This document shows positions 17,906-27,157 of a DNA stretch of 64,000 nucleotides, one piece after another. Positions within the stretch are counted from its first letter, which is position 1. Every line of letters starts with the position of its first letter. The translations under genes and the position numbers were made by a program. Origin of the DNA: Thiospirillum jenense (GTDB lineage: Bacteria; Pseudomonadota; Gammaproteobacteria; Chromatiales; Chromatiaceae). Where the stretch lies: assembly GCF_014145225.1 (NCBI RefSeq), contig NZ_JABVCQ010000012.1:27875-91874 (forward strand). Direction: 5' to 3'. Below the pieces are notes generated by a model. The model was not told where the DNA came from and ran no database searches. It saw only the letters and a program-made list of their open reading frames with translations.

Positions 17906-20896
17906 TTACTGTTTCGCATACCACCGATCGAACATCCCCTCAAATGCTTGTCCTAATTCCTCTGCTAACCCTTTCGCATCACACAATTGACTGTGGCGCA
18001 TTTTCTCACGTTGAATAGGTCTTAATTGCTGACGAAGGGCAACATTTTCAGCAAGCGCAACCGATTTTTCAATATACTCTTCTTCAGTCTGAGCAATCCA
18101 CTCTGGATGACCCAAACCAGTAAGAATTGATGCCGCCATGCGCCCACCCATCCAATTCCCTGCCAGTGTAATTAAAGGGGCGCCCATCCACAGCGCATCA
18201 AATGCAGTTGTGCCGCTATTAATTGTAATTGGATCAAGCACAACATCAATCATGTCATACTTGGACATGTGTTCAGCCCAGTCTGCTACTGTTGGGATAA
18301 ATACAATGCGTTCAGCAGTAATCCCCTGTGCAGTAAAAATAGAAGTTATGCGTTCTTGATGCGTTTGTTGATTACCCAAAGCAGTTTTCAACAATAAACG
18401 TGCTTGCGGCAAGCGTTGTAATACTTTGACCCATAGTGCCAGCGTTGCTTCTGTGAGTTTGGCGAGTTGATTAAAGCTACCAAACCAAACAGCGCTATCA
18501 ACCGCCGGTTGCCATTGAGGAACGGGTGCCGCTTCCAGCGGTTCATACGCAATCCAAGCGCGATTAAGTCGCCAAATTTGCTCGGTGAATTGCGCATCCA
18601 ATGCTGGTGGCAGCAATACCGCATCACCAATAAAATAATCCATTTCAGTTAAACCCGTCGTTGCAAACCAACCAATGTAATGACATTGAATTGGCGCCGC
18701 ACGGCGGGCGATAATAGGTAGCTGGTTATTCGCCGTGTGACCACTGGTTTCAATTAAAACGTCAATTTCATCTTCACGAATACGTTTTGCCATTGCTTCA
18801 TTTGTAAGACCGGCAAGTGGTACCCAATAATCTGCTAATACTTTGAAATCCTTAGTGAATTCACTATCCCGCTGTGTTGAATACAAGAACAACGTAAAGC
18901 GGTGACGATCTAATTCTTTTAACCAATTACGCAGGAAATACGCGACCACATGTTTAGAGAATTCCGCTGATAAAATGCCAATACGCAACGGTCGATGCTG
19001 ACGCCCCTGCCGATAAAAAACATGCTCTCGTGCCGCAATACGCACAGACGCACTCAGCACCTTATTTTCCCACTGTGGCGCTTCACTATAAATGTCTTCG
19101 GGCGAAATAAAGCCTGTGTAAGCGCCAAAGAATAATAATAGACTTTGGGCAATCGCACAATTGGGATCATATTGTAATGCTTGACGTAAGTAATTCGCTG
19201 CTTCTTCAACACGCCCGGACCGTCCAAGAAAACTCGCATAACTGGACAATAGAGTGGCGTTTTCAGGTTCTAATATTAAAGCACGTTGATAGGTCGCTTC
19301 CGCTTCGTCAAAACATTTAATATGATTCAACCAGTATGCAATGGAAAGCAGTATACCAATAGATAACTGCGGATTATTTAGCAGTTTTTTAATAGTTGTT
19401 TCAGCGCGATTATGTTGACCGGATGCAATTAAAGTTTCTAACAGGTTAGAATAAAACTGCGGAACATTTGCATGCCATTTTAAGGCCTGTTCAAAAACAT
19501 CTGCCGCTTCTTCCAATCGTCCAATATCGCGGTACAAATAACCCAGGTTATTGTACAATTCAATTGCATTTGGAACGAGTTTTAAGGCAATACGAAAATG
19601 CTTTTCCGCGTCTGCATGATGCCCGAGTGTACCGTGCAAAACACCTAAATTGCTTTGGGCAATTGCATAATCAGGGTTTAATTCAATTGCACGTTGAAAC
19701 GCGGACAACGCATCATCAAAATGCCCCGCCCGTTGCAATAAAATGCCCAAATCAGAATGTCCAGCCGCTTCATTCGGGCGATATTCAACGACCTTTTTTG
19801 CAGCGGCAATTGCTTGAGTACGATCCCCCGCTTTTTCATAACTATTAGCTAATACTGCCCAGCCATTTGGATCAAGCGGCCGCTGCTTGACAAACTCTTC
19901 GGCAGCAGTCACTGCTTCAGAAAATTTCTTTGCATCAATCAGTGCGGTGATTTTGTTGATTTCAGTTTTGAGCGGCGTTTGTTTATCTTTCTTTTTCTGT
20001 TTTTGTTTAACATGAGGCGGCAATACATGACTTTTTTTGACATCAGAATGCGATAATTCGGGTATGATTGGATCAGAATCTTCTTTATACAATGCAGGCG
20101 CTTCAATAACAGCGGATACAATCATAGAATCAGGATTATCTAATACAGGTATGCTGGAATCAGGCGATGAGCAAGATGGTTCGGGCAATAGAACTGGCGT
20201 ATTCGTTATAAAAATTTGCCACCATTTTAATAATACCTGACACGCCGCCGTGGGCGCACTACGCATGACCCAATGATCGCAGTTTGCCATGTGCTCTAAT
20301 TGAACTTGTGGCATCCCAGCCAAAAAATAACAATCAGATTGATCTAAATAACATGGACTCGTGCGCGTCATGCGTAACGGCCACAATGGCAAATCACCGG
20401 TGAGTAATAAAATTGGCGCTGGATAATTGGCAAGGTCAGCATAATACAGCGGCTCTGCTGTATTGTCTTCGACATTATCATGATAGCCAAGCCATGTATA
20501 AGCTAATTGACGCCAGCAATTCTCTTTTGAGTAATTTCCGACTAACCGCCGCAATGGCCACAGTTTAGCGGGTGCTAAAGGTGGGTCTAATAAGACTAAT
20601 GGCGGTAGGGAAAAATCTCGATGAGCGGTGGTCAATTGGAGAGCAATTAAACTACTAAAGCCTTCTGCAATAATAAGCTGCGGTGCTATCGTGTTTTGTT
20701 GCTGCCAATGATTGATGATTGCTGCCGCCCAAGCTGCATGTTCATTGGGCTTTGACGGTAAAAAATGTTCAAAAATCTCTAATGAAAGCGTGACAATTTC
20801 AAACTGCTCCGCGAGCAGCGGCGCTAAAATAGACTGATCTAAAACGGCATTGCAAAACGGATCAGGAATTAACAATGCTTTTGGTAAAATATTCAT
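17906..20896 (-). CDS. Hydrolase-like / TPR / O-GlcNAc-transferase-like (GT41) fusion protein
   Basis: At 996 residues this shows three parts. Residues ~1-230 resemble an alpha/beta-hydrolase (LIIAEGFSSLIALQL nucleophile-elbow-like, with a late His in NCDHWVM). A Lys-rich linker precedes about eight TPR repeats at ~310-600 (LDPNGWAVLANSYEKAGD, NPDYAIAQSNLGVLHGTLG). The C-terminal ~370 residues are an SPINDLY/OGT catalytic domain, with ILSAEFSKHVVAYFL, FGSFNQLAKL and DALWMGAPLITLAGNWMGGR. GT41 enzymes transfer sugars to Ser/Thr of proteins, so this is a candidate protein O-glycosyltransferase. The hydrolase-like head is unusual and its serine may be non-catalytic. It lies directly upstream of pseB. 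Confidence 0.85.
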   Translation of the reverse strand: MNILPKALLIPDPFCNAVLDQSILAPLLAEQFEIVTLSLEIFEHFLPSKPNEHAAWAAAIINHWQQQNTIAPQLIIAEGFSSLIALQLTTAHRDFSLPPLVLLDPPLAPAKLWPLRRLVGNYSKENCWRQLAYTWLGYHDNVEDNTAEPLYYADLANYPAPILLLTGDLPLWPLRMTRTSPCYLDQSDCYFLAGMPQVQLEHMANCDHWVMRSAPTAACQVLLKWWQIFITNTPVLLPEPSCSSPDSSIPVLDNPDSMIVSAVIEAPALYKEDSDPIIPELSHSDVKKSHVLPPHVKQKQKKKDKQTPLKTEINKITALIDAKKFSEAVTAAEEFVKQRPLDPNGWAVLANSYEKAGDRTQAIAAAKKVVEYRPNEAAGHSDLGILLQRAGHFDDALSAFQRAIELNPDYAIAQSNLGVLHGTLGHHADAEKHFRIALKLVPNAIELYNNLGYLYRDIGRLEEAADVFEQALKWHANVPQFYSNLLETLIASGQHNRAETTIKKLLNNPQLSIGILLSIAYWLNHIKCFDEAEATYQRALILEPENATLLSSYASFLGRSGRVEEAANYLRQALQYDPNCAIAQSLLLFFGAYTGFISPEDIYSEAPQWENKVLSASVRIAAREHVFYRQGRQHRPLRIGILSAEFSKHVVAYFLRNWLKELDRHRFTLFLYSTQRDSEFTKDFKVLADYWVPLAGLTNEAMAKRIREDEIDVLIETSGHTANNQLPIIARRAAPIQCHYIGWFATTGLTEMDYFIGDAVLLPPALDAQFTEQIWRLNRAWIAYEPLEAAPVPQWQPAVDSAVWFGSFNQLAKLTEATLALWVKVLQRLPQARLLLKTALGNQQTHQERITSIFTAQGITAERIVFIPTVADWAEHMSKYDMIDVVLDPITINSGTTAFDALWMGAPLITLAGNWMGGRMAASILTGLGHPEWIAQTEEEYIEKSVALAENVALRQQLRPIQREKMRHSQLCDAKGLAEELGQAFEGMFDRWYAKQ

Positions 20897-20916
20897 GTCA
20901 ATTAATTAATTAATTC

Positions 20917-23900
20917 CTAATCATGCCACGCCGCTAACCAATTAGTCAGATTTTGACCGCGTAAAAGATGACGTGCTACCACCGCTTGTTGCAATGCTAA
21001 TCCCTGTTGATAACTAGCGAATGGATCAGCAAGATGTGAGCGAATGGCATCAATCCAATCTTTATGCCGATTTTTTATTCGGGTGACGGGCAAATTACCT
21101 TGATAAGGCAATAGATTAGAACACACTACCGGCACTCCACACCAACCATATTCTAATAACCGTAAATTAGATTTGCAACGATTAAACGGATTATCTTCCA
21201 AAGGCGCAATCGCCAAATCCCATTGACTGACTAATGACATTAATCGTGCGGGATAATACGGTGTTGGAATACCATTAATAAACCGTTTGACTACTGGTTG
21301 CAAGCGCTCTGGACACATGCCAAAGAATTCCCATTCAACCTCATCCGCCAACGCGGTAATGACATTTTGCACGAGTTCCAAGTCGCCTTGATGACCAACG
21401 CCACCTGCCCAACCAATACGCGGTTTGCGCTTTTTATTTGCTTCTGTATAAACCCGCTGCGGCGGATTAATTCCCCATAAATGGGCGGGTAAACAATTTT
21501 CAACCACCCGCACATCCCGATTCAATTTATTTAATTGTTCGGCCAAAGGTGCAGTAGAAACAATTAGACGATCACATAGTCCAATTGCCTTTGTTAGGCG
21601 TTTGCGTATATCAGCTGGCATGGCATCGCGATGAATACTTTTTAGTGGAATATTGAATAGCAAGTCGTCTACTTCGTAAATTTTTTTAATGTGATTTAAT
21701 TGTAGCAATTCTTCTAATAAGGTAATCTGAATATCTGTGTGTGGACGTTGGAAAATGAGGGTATCGGCACCGCTACGCAATACCAAATTAGCACCAAAAA
21801 TTTCGTATGATAATCCGCCTTCAATTAACTGATCATCCAACATCGCCAACATAGGTTGAATAATACGATAATTACCACAGCCCTGCATGTCTGCGGGAAA
21901 AGCGATAACTTTTGGATAAATTAAAGCGTCATTTTTCGGCGGTGTTAATAGCGCATTAGTTTCAATTTCAAAGCTGCGATTAACTAAAGATAATCCCGGA
22001 CTATATGCAGAATCGTTTGCCACGCATTGTGGCCATTTATTATAAAAAATCCCTTGTTCTTGACGAAACCGTTGTTGTTTTTTATCAGATTGTGCAATCT
22101 TTTTTTCCGCAGATTCAATAGCGCGTCGTTGACTGGCACTGCCCTCGTGCAGCAATATCGCTAATGGCGTCCAAACAATTTGCTTGCTTAATGCCGCCAG
22201 CCGTAGACAAAAATCTACGTCGTTATAACCGACAGCAAAATCGGTTTCATTCAACCCATTGACATCAAGATACAATTCTTTTTTGACCAATAAACACGCC
22301 GCCGTCACCGCCGAATAATTCTGCGTCACCTGCGCACGGAATAGATAGCCTGGTTGATCTTTTTCTAATCCTAAAAACGGATGCTCGGCCGGCCCCGCTA
22401 ATCCTAATACCACGCCCGCATGTTGCACCTTACCGCCGGGAAATAATAATCGTGCACCAACTGCGCCAACTTCTGGCCGCAATCCATGTCGCATTAAATG
22501 ATTTAACCAATCCGCTTGAAAAACAGCGGTATCATTATTTAACAGCAATAAAAACTCGCCAGTTGCTATTTGTGCGGCTTGATTATTTAACCGCGAAAAA
22601 TTAAATGGTCCCGGCGCATACAGAACACGAATCCGTTCTGGCGCAATGGTCTCCATGCCGCGCAAATAGGCAACACATTCTGAATTGGTGCTGCCATTAT
22701 CAATAATAATAATTTCATAATTGGGATAAACGGTTTTAGCTAAAATGGATTCCAAACAGCGTTGCAAATAGGGCAGTTGTTCTTTGGTGGGAATTAAAAT
22801 GCTGACCTTTGGTGTGCGCGTCAACGGATGTAAAAAATGAAATGTCCCCGGCGCTGGCCCTTCATTCAGTGTCGCAGCTATGCCCAGCCGCTGCGCGTGT
22901 TGTTCTAATAAAATGCTTAATTTGTGCCAAGTTTCTGAGGTTGCCGCAAACACGGTGTCAATTGCTGGATTCAAATGCGCCAATACCAGCGGAACGCGCA
23001 CAATGTGTTCTGATTTGAATTGTTCAATAGCAAATAAACAAAGCGCGTAGGCGGCTGTTAATTGCAATGGCCGTGCAGTGATTGCCGCCTGTTGATTAAA
23101 TAAATCAGCGCGGGCGGCGAATACGCGGCCAATATACGGATAGCTGCGTAATAAATCGGGATTTAAGGCCGGTTTGAAATGCGGATTGGCGGGCGGTGTA
23201 TTGCCGTCATAATGATCGTGATCGCAATATATCAATACCGCATCCGGCGCGGTTTTAATTGCCTGCGCCAGCACTTGCAGCGCCTCGGGTGTCAAAATGT
23301 CGCCAGACTGGAGATCAAGTCGCCAGTCATTTGCGCCCAGCGGCGGCAGATGTGCGGGTTGTCCACTCGCGTCACAAATCACGATCCAGCGGGCGGGATG
23401 GCGTTGCTGGTGGACGCTGCGCAGTGTGTGCGCGAGGCGAGCGGTGTTGTTATCTGCTTGAATAAACACCAAAAATTTAACCAACACGGGCGCAGCAGGG
23501 ACGCGCTGTTCGGGGAATAACCAGCGCAATTGCAGCGCGTAATTGCGCACGGCGGCGGGAAAATAACTGCGGTCATCGCGTGATACAGTATGCACGGCAA
23601 TGGGTTGCAGGCGCTCGACTCGCGGCGCAGCGGTCGGGTAGTGTGCAGCGACAATATCGTCTAAATGGCAGTGATTGACGCCGATTTGTACGAATTTTTG
23701 CCACAAATTCGGCACATCTGGCGCGGTGAGGTGCGGACAGGCGGCGCTGAGGTGAAAGGTTTTTAACGCGGCGTGATACACCGATGCGGTGGCGACGTGC
23801 TGCCCAAGTTGCGGTGATTGCCCGCCGTGATCGGTTGGTTCGTCCACATCGTCAAGAATTTGACGCGCCAGCCCGTGCGCCCATTCGCATTGGGTGCTGC

Positions 23901-24375
23901 GCGCCGCACCGAGTAACTGCGCCAAATGTTCGGTGGCGAGGGCATCTTCGCCGGCGATGTGACAAATCCATTGCCCCCGCGCCAGTCGCAGGCCGGCATT
24001 GGTGCGGCGAATCAGGTTGGAACGTGACGGATGTGGTGGCGATGTGAGCCGATATAGCCGCATTCGTTCGTCATGTTGCAAGTTGAGCCATTCCAACGTG
24101 GCGGCTGAATGCGTGGCGTCGGCGATAAACAGCACTTCAAACTGCGGGTAACTTTGCTGGCGCAGTGTGGGGATGAGACGCTCGAACACGCGCTCGCCGC
24201 AGGTGAAATCGGCGACGATGATGGAGATCAGCGGGCGCGAGTCGGTGAAGGCGCACCCGTAATTTGGGTGACGGCGCAACGCGGCGAGGCAGTCGCGGTC
24301 GGTTTGGATGCTGGGTAATTCGGTCACGGCTTGACCACCGCTGTTGAGGGTTGCTGTTGTGAAGCGGGTGGGCAT
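20917..24375 (-). CDS. Multidomain glycosyltransferase (GT2-GT2-GT4 type)
   Basis: An 1152-residue cytoplasmic protein. Residues ~45-300 form a GT2-like domain (LISIIVADFTCGERVFERL). The ~390 region carries IYCDHDHYDG and FKPALNPDLLRSYPYIG. Residues ~515-790 are a full GT2 GT-A domain with VSILIPTKEQLPYLQRC, IIIIDNGSTNSE and LLLLNNDTAVF, retaining the metal-binding Asp. A GT4/GT1-like C-terminus follows (FPADMQGCGNYRI, IGWAGGVGHQGDLELV). It shares its architecture with the 1614-aa protein at the other end of the locus, so the two are paralogues. It probably extends a surface glycan; donor and acceptor are not readable. The 5' quarter is more GC-rich than the rest. Confidence 0.82.
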   Translation of the reverse strand: MPTRFTTATLNSGGQAVTELPSIQTDRDCLAALRRHPNYGCAFTDSRPLISIIVADFTCGERVFERLIPTLRQQSYPQFEVLFIADATHSAATLEWLNLQHDERMRLYRLTSPPHPSRSNLIRRTNAGLRLARGQWICHIAGEDALATEHLAQLLGAARSTQCEWAHGLARQILDDVDEPTDHGGQSPQLGQHVATASVYHAALKTFHLSAACPHLTAPDVPNLWQKFVQIGVNHCHLDDIVAAHYPTAAPRVERLQPIAVHTVSRDDRSYFPAAVRNYALQLRWLFPEQRVPAAPVLVKFLVFIQADNNTARLAHTLRSVHQQRHPARWIVICDASGQPAHLPPLGANDWRLDLQSGDILTPEALQVLAQAIKTAPDAVLIYCDHDHYDGNTPPANPHFKPALNPDLLRSYPYIGRVFAARADLFNQQAAITARPLQLTAAYALCLFAIEQFKSEHIVRVPLVLAHLNPAIDTVFAATSETWHKLSILLEQHAQRLGIAATLNEGPAPGTFHFLHPLTRTPKVSILIPTKEQLPYLQRCLESILAKTVYPNYEIIIIDNGSTNSECVAYLRGMETIAPERIRVLYAPGPFNFSRLNNQAAQIATGEFLLLLNNDTAVFQADWLNHLMRHGLRPEVGAVGARLLFPGGKVQHAGVVLGLAGPAEHPFLGLEKDQPGYLFRAQVTQNYSAVTAACLLVKKELYLDVNGLNETDFAVGYNDVDFCLRLAALSKQIVWTPLAILLHEGSASQRRAIESAEKKIAQSDKKQQRFRQEQGIFYNKWPQCVANDSAYSPGLSLVNRSFEIETNALLTPPKNDALIYPKVIAFPADMQGCGNYRIIQPMLAMLDDQLIEGGLSYEIFGANLVLRSGADTLIFQRPHTDIQITLLEELLQLNHIKKIYEVDDLLFNIPLKSIHRDAMPADIRKRLTKAIGLCDRLIVSTAPLAEQLNKLNRDVRVVENCLPAHLWGINPPQRVYTEANKKRKPRIGWAGGVGHQGDLELVQNVITALADEVEWEFFGMCPERLQPVVKRFINGIPTPYYPARLMSLVSQWDLAIAPLEDNPFNRCKSNLRLLEYGWCGVPVVCSNLLPYQGNLPVTRIKNRHKDWIDAIRSHLADPFASYQQGLALQQAVVARHLLRGQNLTNWLAAWHD

Positions 24376-24415
24376 GGCGTGGTAGATTCCAACTTTGGCC
24401 GAGGTTAGTCAATGG

Positions 24416-25051
24416 TCAGCAATTTGTGGGCCGTTTTTCCATTAAAAACCAGTTGCTGTCTTCGCCGGGGAAATTGGGGTCGTGGCGGTAAAGAAATCCG
24501 TAGTCAATCAACCGCAAATTTGGGAATCGAGCTAACATTTCGCCGGCGAAATCTCTTTTATAAAGTTTATTAGTGTGGCCGCGATAAACGATTTCGACTG
24601 GCTCTGGATTATAATACTCGGCTACCAGCACATACCGCGCCGCGCATTGATACATAAGATCATAAACCGCCGGCAATTTGTCGGGATGAATATGAATTAA
24701 CACACCGCGAGTTAATACCAAATCCCACGTTTTATTTGCTTGAAAAGTGAGAATAGAGGTTTGGTGTAAATCAACAGCCGGCAGCGCTTTTTTTAATTCT
24801 GTTGCTGCTTTTTGATTGATTTCCACGGCGGACAGTTTTGCATCAGGAAGTAGTTGTTTTAATGCAATTAAATTCAACCCAATATTTGAACCAAACTCGA
24901 TGATTGTGTTGAGTGTTTGAGTACGACTAATTACCTTGCATAAAAAAGCTAAATTGGCCGCAATGAGTTTATCGCCGCGGTTGCGATCAACATAATGATT
25001 GCCAAAATCACCGTGCCAAAATGCTTCTTGCTCTGTCTCAAATGGTGTCAT
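24416..25051 (-). CDS. Pseudaminic acid biosynthesis-associated methylase
   Basis: This 211-residue class I methyltransferase matches the family that travels with pse genes (TIGR03587 type): an N-terminal TEQEAFWHGDFGNHYVDRN, then IIEFGSNIGLNLIALKQ as motif I, VLTRGVLIHIHPDKLP and a late VAEYYNPEPVEIVYRGH. It probably methylates a pseudaminic acid derivative or its carrier. It is the first gene of the minus-strand glycan locus, 41 bases before the 1152-aa transferase, and diverges from yicC across a 140-base region containing a perfect palindrome. Confidence 0.85.
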   Translation of the reverse strand: MTPFETEQEAFWHGDFGNHYVDRNRGDKLIAANLAFLCKVISRTQTLNTIIEFGSNIGLNLIALKQLLPDAKLSAVEINQKAATELKKALPAVDLHQTSILTFQANKTWDLVLTRGVLIHIHPDKLPAVYDLMYQCAARYVLVAEYYNPEPVEIVYRGHTNKLYKRDFAGEMLARFPNLRLIDYGFLYRHDPNFPGEDSNWFLMEKRPTNC

Positions 25052-25112
25052 GCTGCATCGCTCCCAGTTTTTAACTTTTATTCATTCACTGCATGGTTAT
25101 CAAATAGATTAT

Positions 25113-25135
25113 TGTGTGATTAATCCAATCACACA
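25113..25135. promoter_or_regulatory. 9-bp palindrome between glycan locus and yicC
   Basis: TGTGTGATT at 25113-25121 and AATCACACA at 25127-25135 are perfect reverse complements around a 5-base spacer. The site lies 62 bases before the first glycan-locus gene and 57 bases before yicC, in the only obvious place for the locus promoter. It could be an operator for either direction. It resembles a CRP half-site pair, but the TGTGA/TCACA spacing is 9 rather than 6 bases, so CRP is unlikely. Confidence 0.45.
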
Positions 25136-25191
25136 CTCCCCATTTCATGTTAATATCTCATTAACACCTTCGTTTTGGAATACATAAACTC

Positions 25192-26058
25192 ATGCCCAAA
25201 AGTATGACCGCCTTCGCCCGCCGCTGCGATAATGATGCGCCGGGTGAACTGATCTGTGAATTGCGCTCGATCAATCACCGCTTTTTTGAACCGACCATCC
25301 GCCTGCCCGACGACCTGCGCAGTCTTGATCCGCTGATCCGCGAGCGCCTCGGGCAACGACTGGAGCGCGGCAAATTGGATTGCACGGTGCGCTACACCCT
25401 CCAATCGGGCAAGGTCGCGCCGTTGCAACTCAACACCGCGCTGCTCGACCAACTGTTGGCGGTGACTGACACCCTCGCCATGCGGCTGGACGACCCGGCG
25501 CGCCCCAACGTGTTGGAACTGCTGCGCTGGCCGGGGCTGTTGATTGAACCAGCGCCCGACATGACGGGGGTGCAGGCGCGGGCTTTGGCACTGCTTGACC
25601 TGACCCTGACCGACCTGCTCGCGGCACGCGAGCGCGAGGGTAGCCGCTTGCAGGCGATGATTGAGCAGCGGTGCGAGCGCCTCGCCGCGCTGGTTGACAC
25701 GGTGCGCGAGCGGCTGCCGACCTGTTTGGCCAACTACCGTCAACAATTGCACACCCGATTGGCGGAACTGCGGGCGGAACTTGACCCGACGCGGTTGGAA
25801 CAGGAAATGTTGCTGTTTATCCACCGTACCGACGTGGCCGAGGAACTGGATCGCCTGACTAGCCACCTGACCGAGCTGCGCAGCACCTTGACGGCAACGG
25901 GCGCGATTGGGCGGCGGTTGGATTTTCTGCTGCAAGAATTGAACCGTGAAGCCAATACGCTCGGCTCCAAATCGCAGGATGTGGTGGTGACGCGGGCGGC
26001 GGTGGACATGAAAGTTGCCATCGAGCAAATCCGCGAGCAGGTGCAGAATTTGGAGTAA
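25192..26058 (+). CDS. yicC: YicC-family endoribonuclease
   Basis: At 288 residues it has the length of E. coli YicC and its N-terminal SMTAFAR signature followed by LICELRSINHRFFEP. The C-terminal half contains LDFLLQELNREANTLGSKS, then VDMKVAIEQIREQVQN, the most conserved block of the family. YicC proteins are RNA endonucleases linked to degradation of small RNAs and stationary-phase fitness. The gene is much more GC-rich than the AT-rich centre of the glycan locus. An in-frame ATG at 25204 gives an alternative start MTAFAR. Confidence 0.92.
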   Translation: MPKSMTAFARRCDNDAPGELICELRSINHRFFEPTIRLPDDLRSLDPLIRERLGQRLERGKLDCTVRYTLQSGKVAPLQLNTALLDQLLAVTDTLAMRLDDPARPNVLELLRWPGLLIEPAPDMTGVQARALALLDLTLTDLLAAREREGSRLQAMIEQRCERLAALVDTVRERLPTCLANYRQQLHTRLAELRAELDPTRLEQEMLLFIHRTDVAEELDRLTSHLTELRSTLTATGAIGRRLDFLLQELNREANTLGSKSQDVVVTRAAVDMKVAIEQIREQVQNLE

Positions 26059-26095
26059 TTGCGCATCGTTCCCCGCCAATTAGCATCATTTGCCG

Positions 26096-27043
26096 TCAGG
26101 TGCGCCCACCCGCCATCCGCTCCCGCACCTGCAACGCCACCGTCAGCGCTTTCAACCCGACTCGCCCGTCCACCAGCGGTTTGTCACCACTGCGCACCGC
26201 CGCGACGAATGCGGCAATTTCACAATCCAGCGGCTTGACGGCGGGTGGCGTGAGGCGCTGGCGCGTAATCACCGGCCGCTGCGCGGGATCAGACTGCGGT
26301 TGCGGGGCGGCGATGTCGAGCGTTTGCGCGGCAAAATCGAGTGCCAAGTACGCCTGCGGTTGAAACACGCGAATGTGGCGCACCCGTTTATCGGACACGC
26401 GGCTGGCGACCACGTTGGCGACGCAGCCGTTGGCGAATTCGAGTCGCGCACTGGCGATGTCAACATGCGGCGTCAACACGGATGCGCCGACAGCGCGAAC
26501 GTCGGTTAAATCGCTGTCAACGAGCGCCAAAATGATGTCAATGTCGTGAATCATCAAATCGGTGACGACATCCACATCCGTTGCCCGTTCCACAAACGTA
26601 CCGAGCCGCTGCGCTTCCAAATAACGCGGCGTGGTGATCCGCTCCGCCAGCGCCATCACCCCGGCGTTAAACCGTTCCAGATGACCAATTTGCAACAGCG
26701 CGCCATGTTGTTCAGCCAGCGCGACGATGGCGTGACCGTCCTCAAGCGTGGCGGCAATCGGTTTTTCCAACAGCACCGCGATGCCGCGTTCTAAAAATGG
26801 GCGGGCAACGTCCAAATGCAGACTGGTGGGGACGACGATGCTGACCGCGTCCACGCAATCAAGCACGGTGCGGTAGTCGGCGCTGTAGCCGCAGCCGGCT
26901 TCGCGGCCGATTTGCGCGGCGCGGGTTAAATCGGTGTCAATCACGGCGACGAGGTCAACGCCGGTTAATTGCGCGTAAATCAGCGCGTGAAAGCGGCCTA
27001 AATAACCTGCGCCAATCACGGCGACGCGCACGGGTATTGTCAT
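26096..27043 (-). CDS. Gfo/Idh/MocA-family NAD(P)-dependent oxidoreductase
   Basis: This 315-residue protein has the N-terminal dinucleotide loop VAVIGAGYLGRFHALIY, the conserved LLEKPIAATLEDG with the catalytic-site Lys, and GHLERFNAG in the substrate domain. Family members oxidise or reduce sugars, inositols or nucleotide sugars; close relatives lie near lipid A genes in gammaproteobacteria. With the glycan locus 1 kb away it may act on a UDP-sugar, but the substrate is unassigned. It is convergent with yicC. Confidence 0.8.
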   Translation of the reverse strand: MTIPVRVAVIGAGYLGRFHALIYAQLTGVDLVAVIDTDLTRAAQIGREAGCGYSADYRTVLDCVDAVSIVVPTSLHLDVARPFLERGIAVLLEKPIAATLEDGHAIVALAEQHGALLQIGHLERFNAGVMALAERITTPRYLEAQRLGTFVERATDVDVVTDLMIHDIDIILALVDSDLTDVRAVGASVLTPHVDIASARLEFANGCVANVVASRVSDKRVRHIRVFQPQAYLALDFAAQTLDIAAPQPQSDPAQRPVITRQRLTPPAVKPLDCEIAAFVAAVRSGDKPLVDGRVGLKALTVALQVRERMAGGRT

Positions 27044-27077
27044 GTTGTCATTCGCTCCCGCATCTGATGCGACATTT

Positions 27078-27105
27078 GATCGTTCCCACGCGCCAGCATG
27101 GGAAC
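27078..27105. repeat. REP-like palindrome, copy 1
   Basis: GATCGTTCCCACG followed by a short loop and CATGGGAAC, a divergent copy of the REP-like hairpin seen also at 34502, 45641 and 46255. It lies in the gap between the oxidoreductase gene and pepA. Confidence 0.7.
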
Positions 27106-27157
27106 TGTTCTTCCTTGAAAATCAATCGGTTAAAAGCTCAACTGCATCACGCCTGAA

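Noticed and set aside
25115..25133. CRP binding site before yicC
   Set aside because: TGTGA and TCACA are separated by 9 bases, not 6 as the CRP consensus demands.
25150..26079. 309-codon open frame opposite yicC
   Set aside because: It is antisense to a well-supported yicC over almost its full length. Its composition (Gln/Arg/His-rich) is that of a GC-biased shadow frame and shows no family motif.
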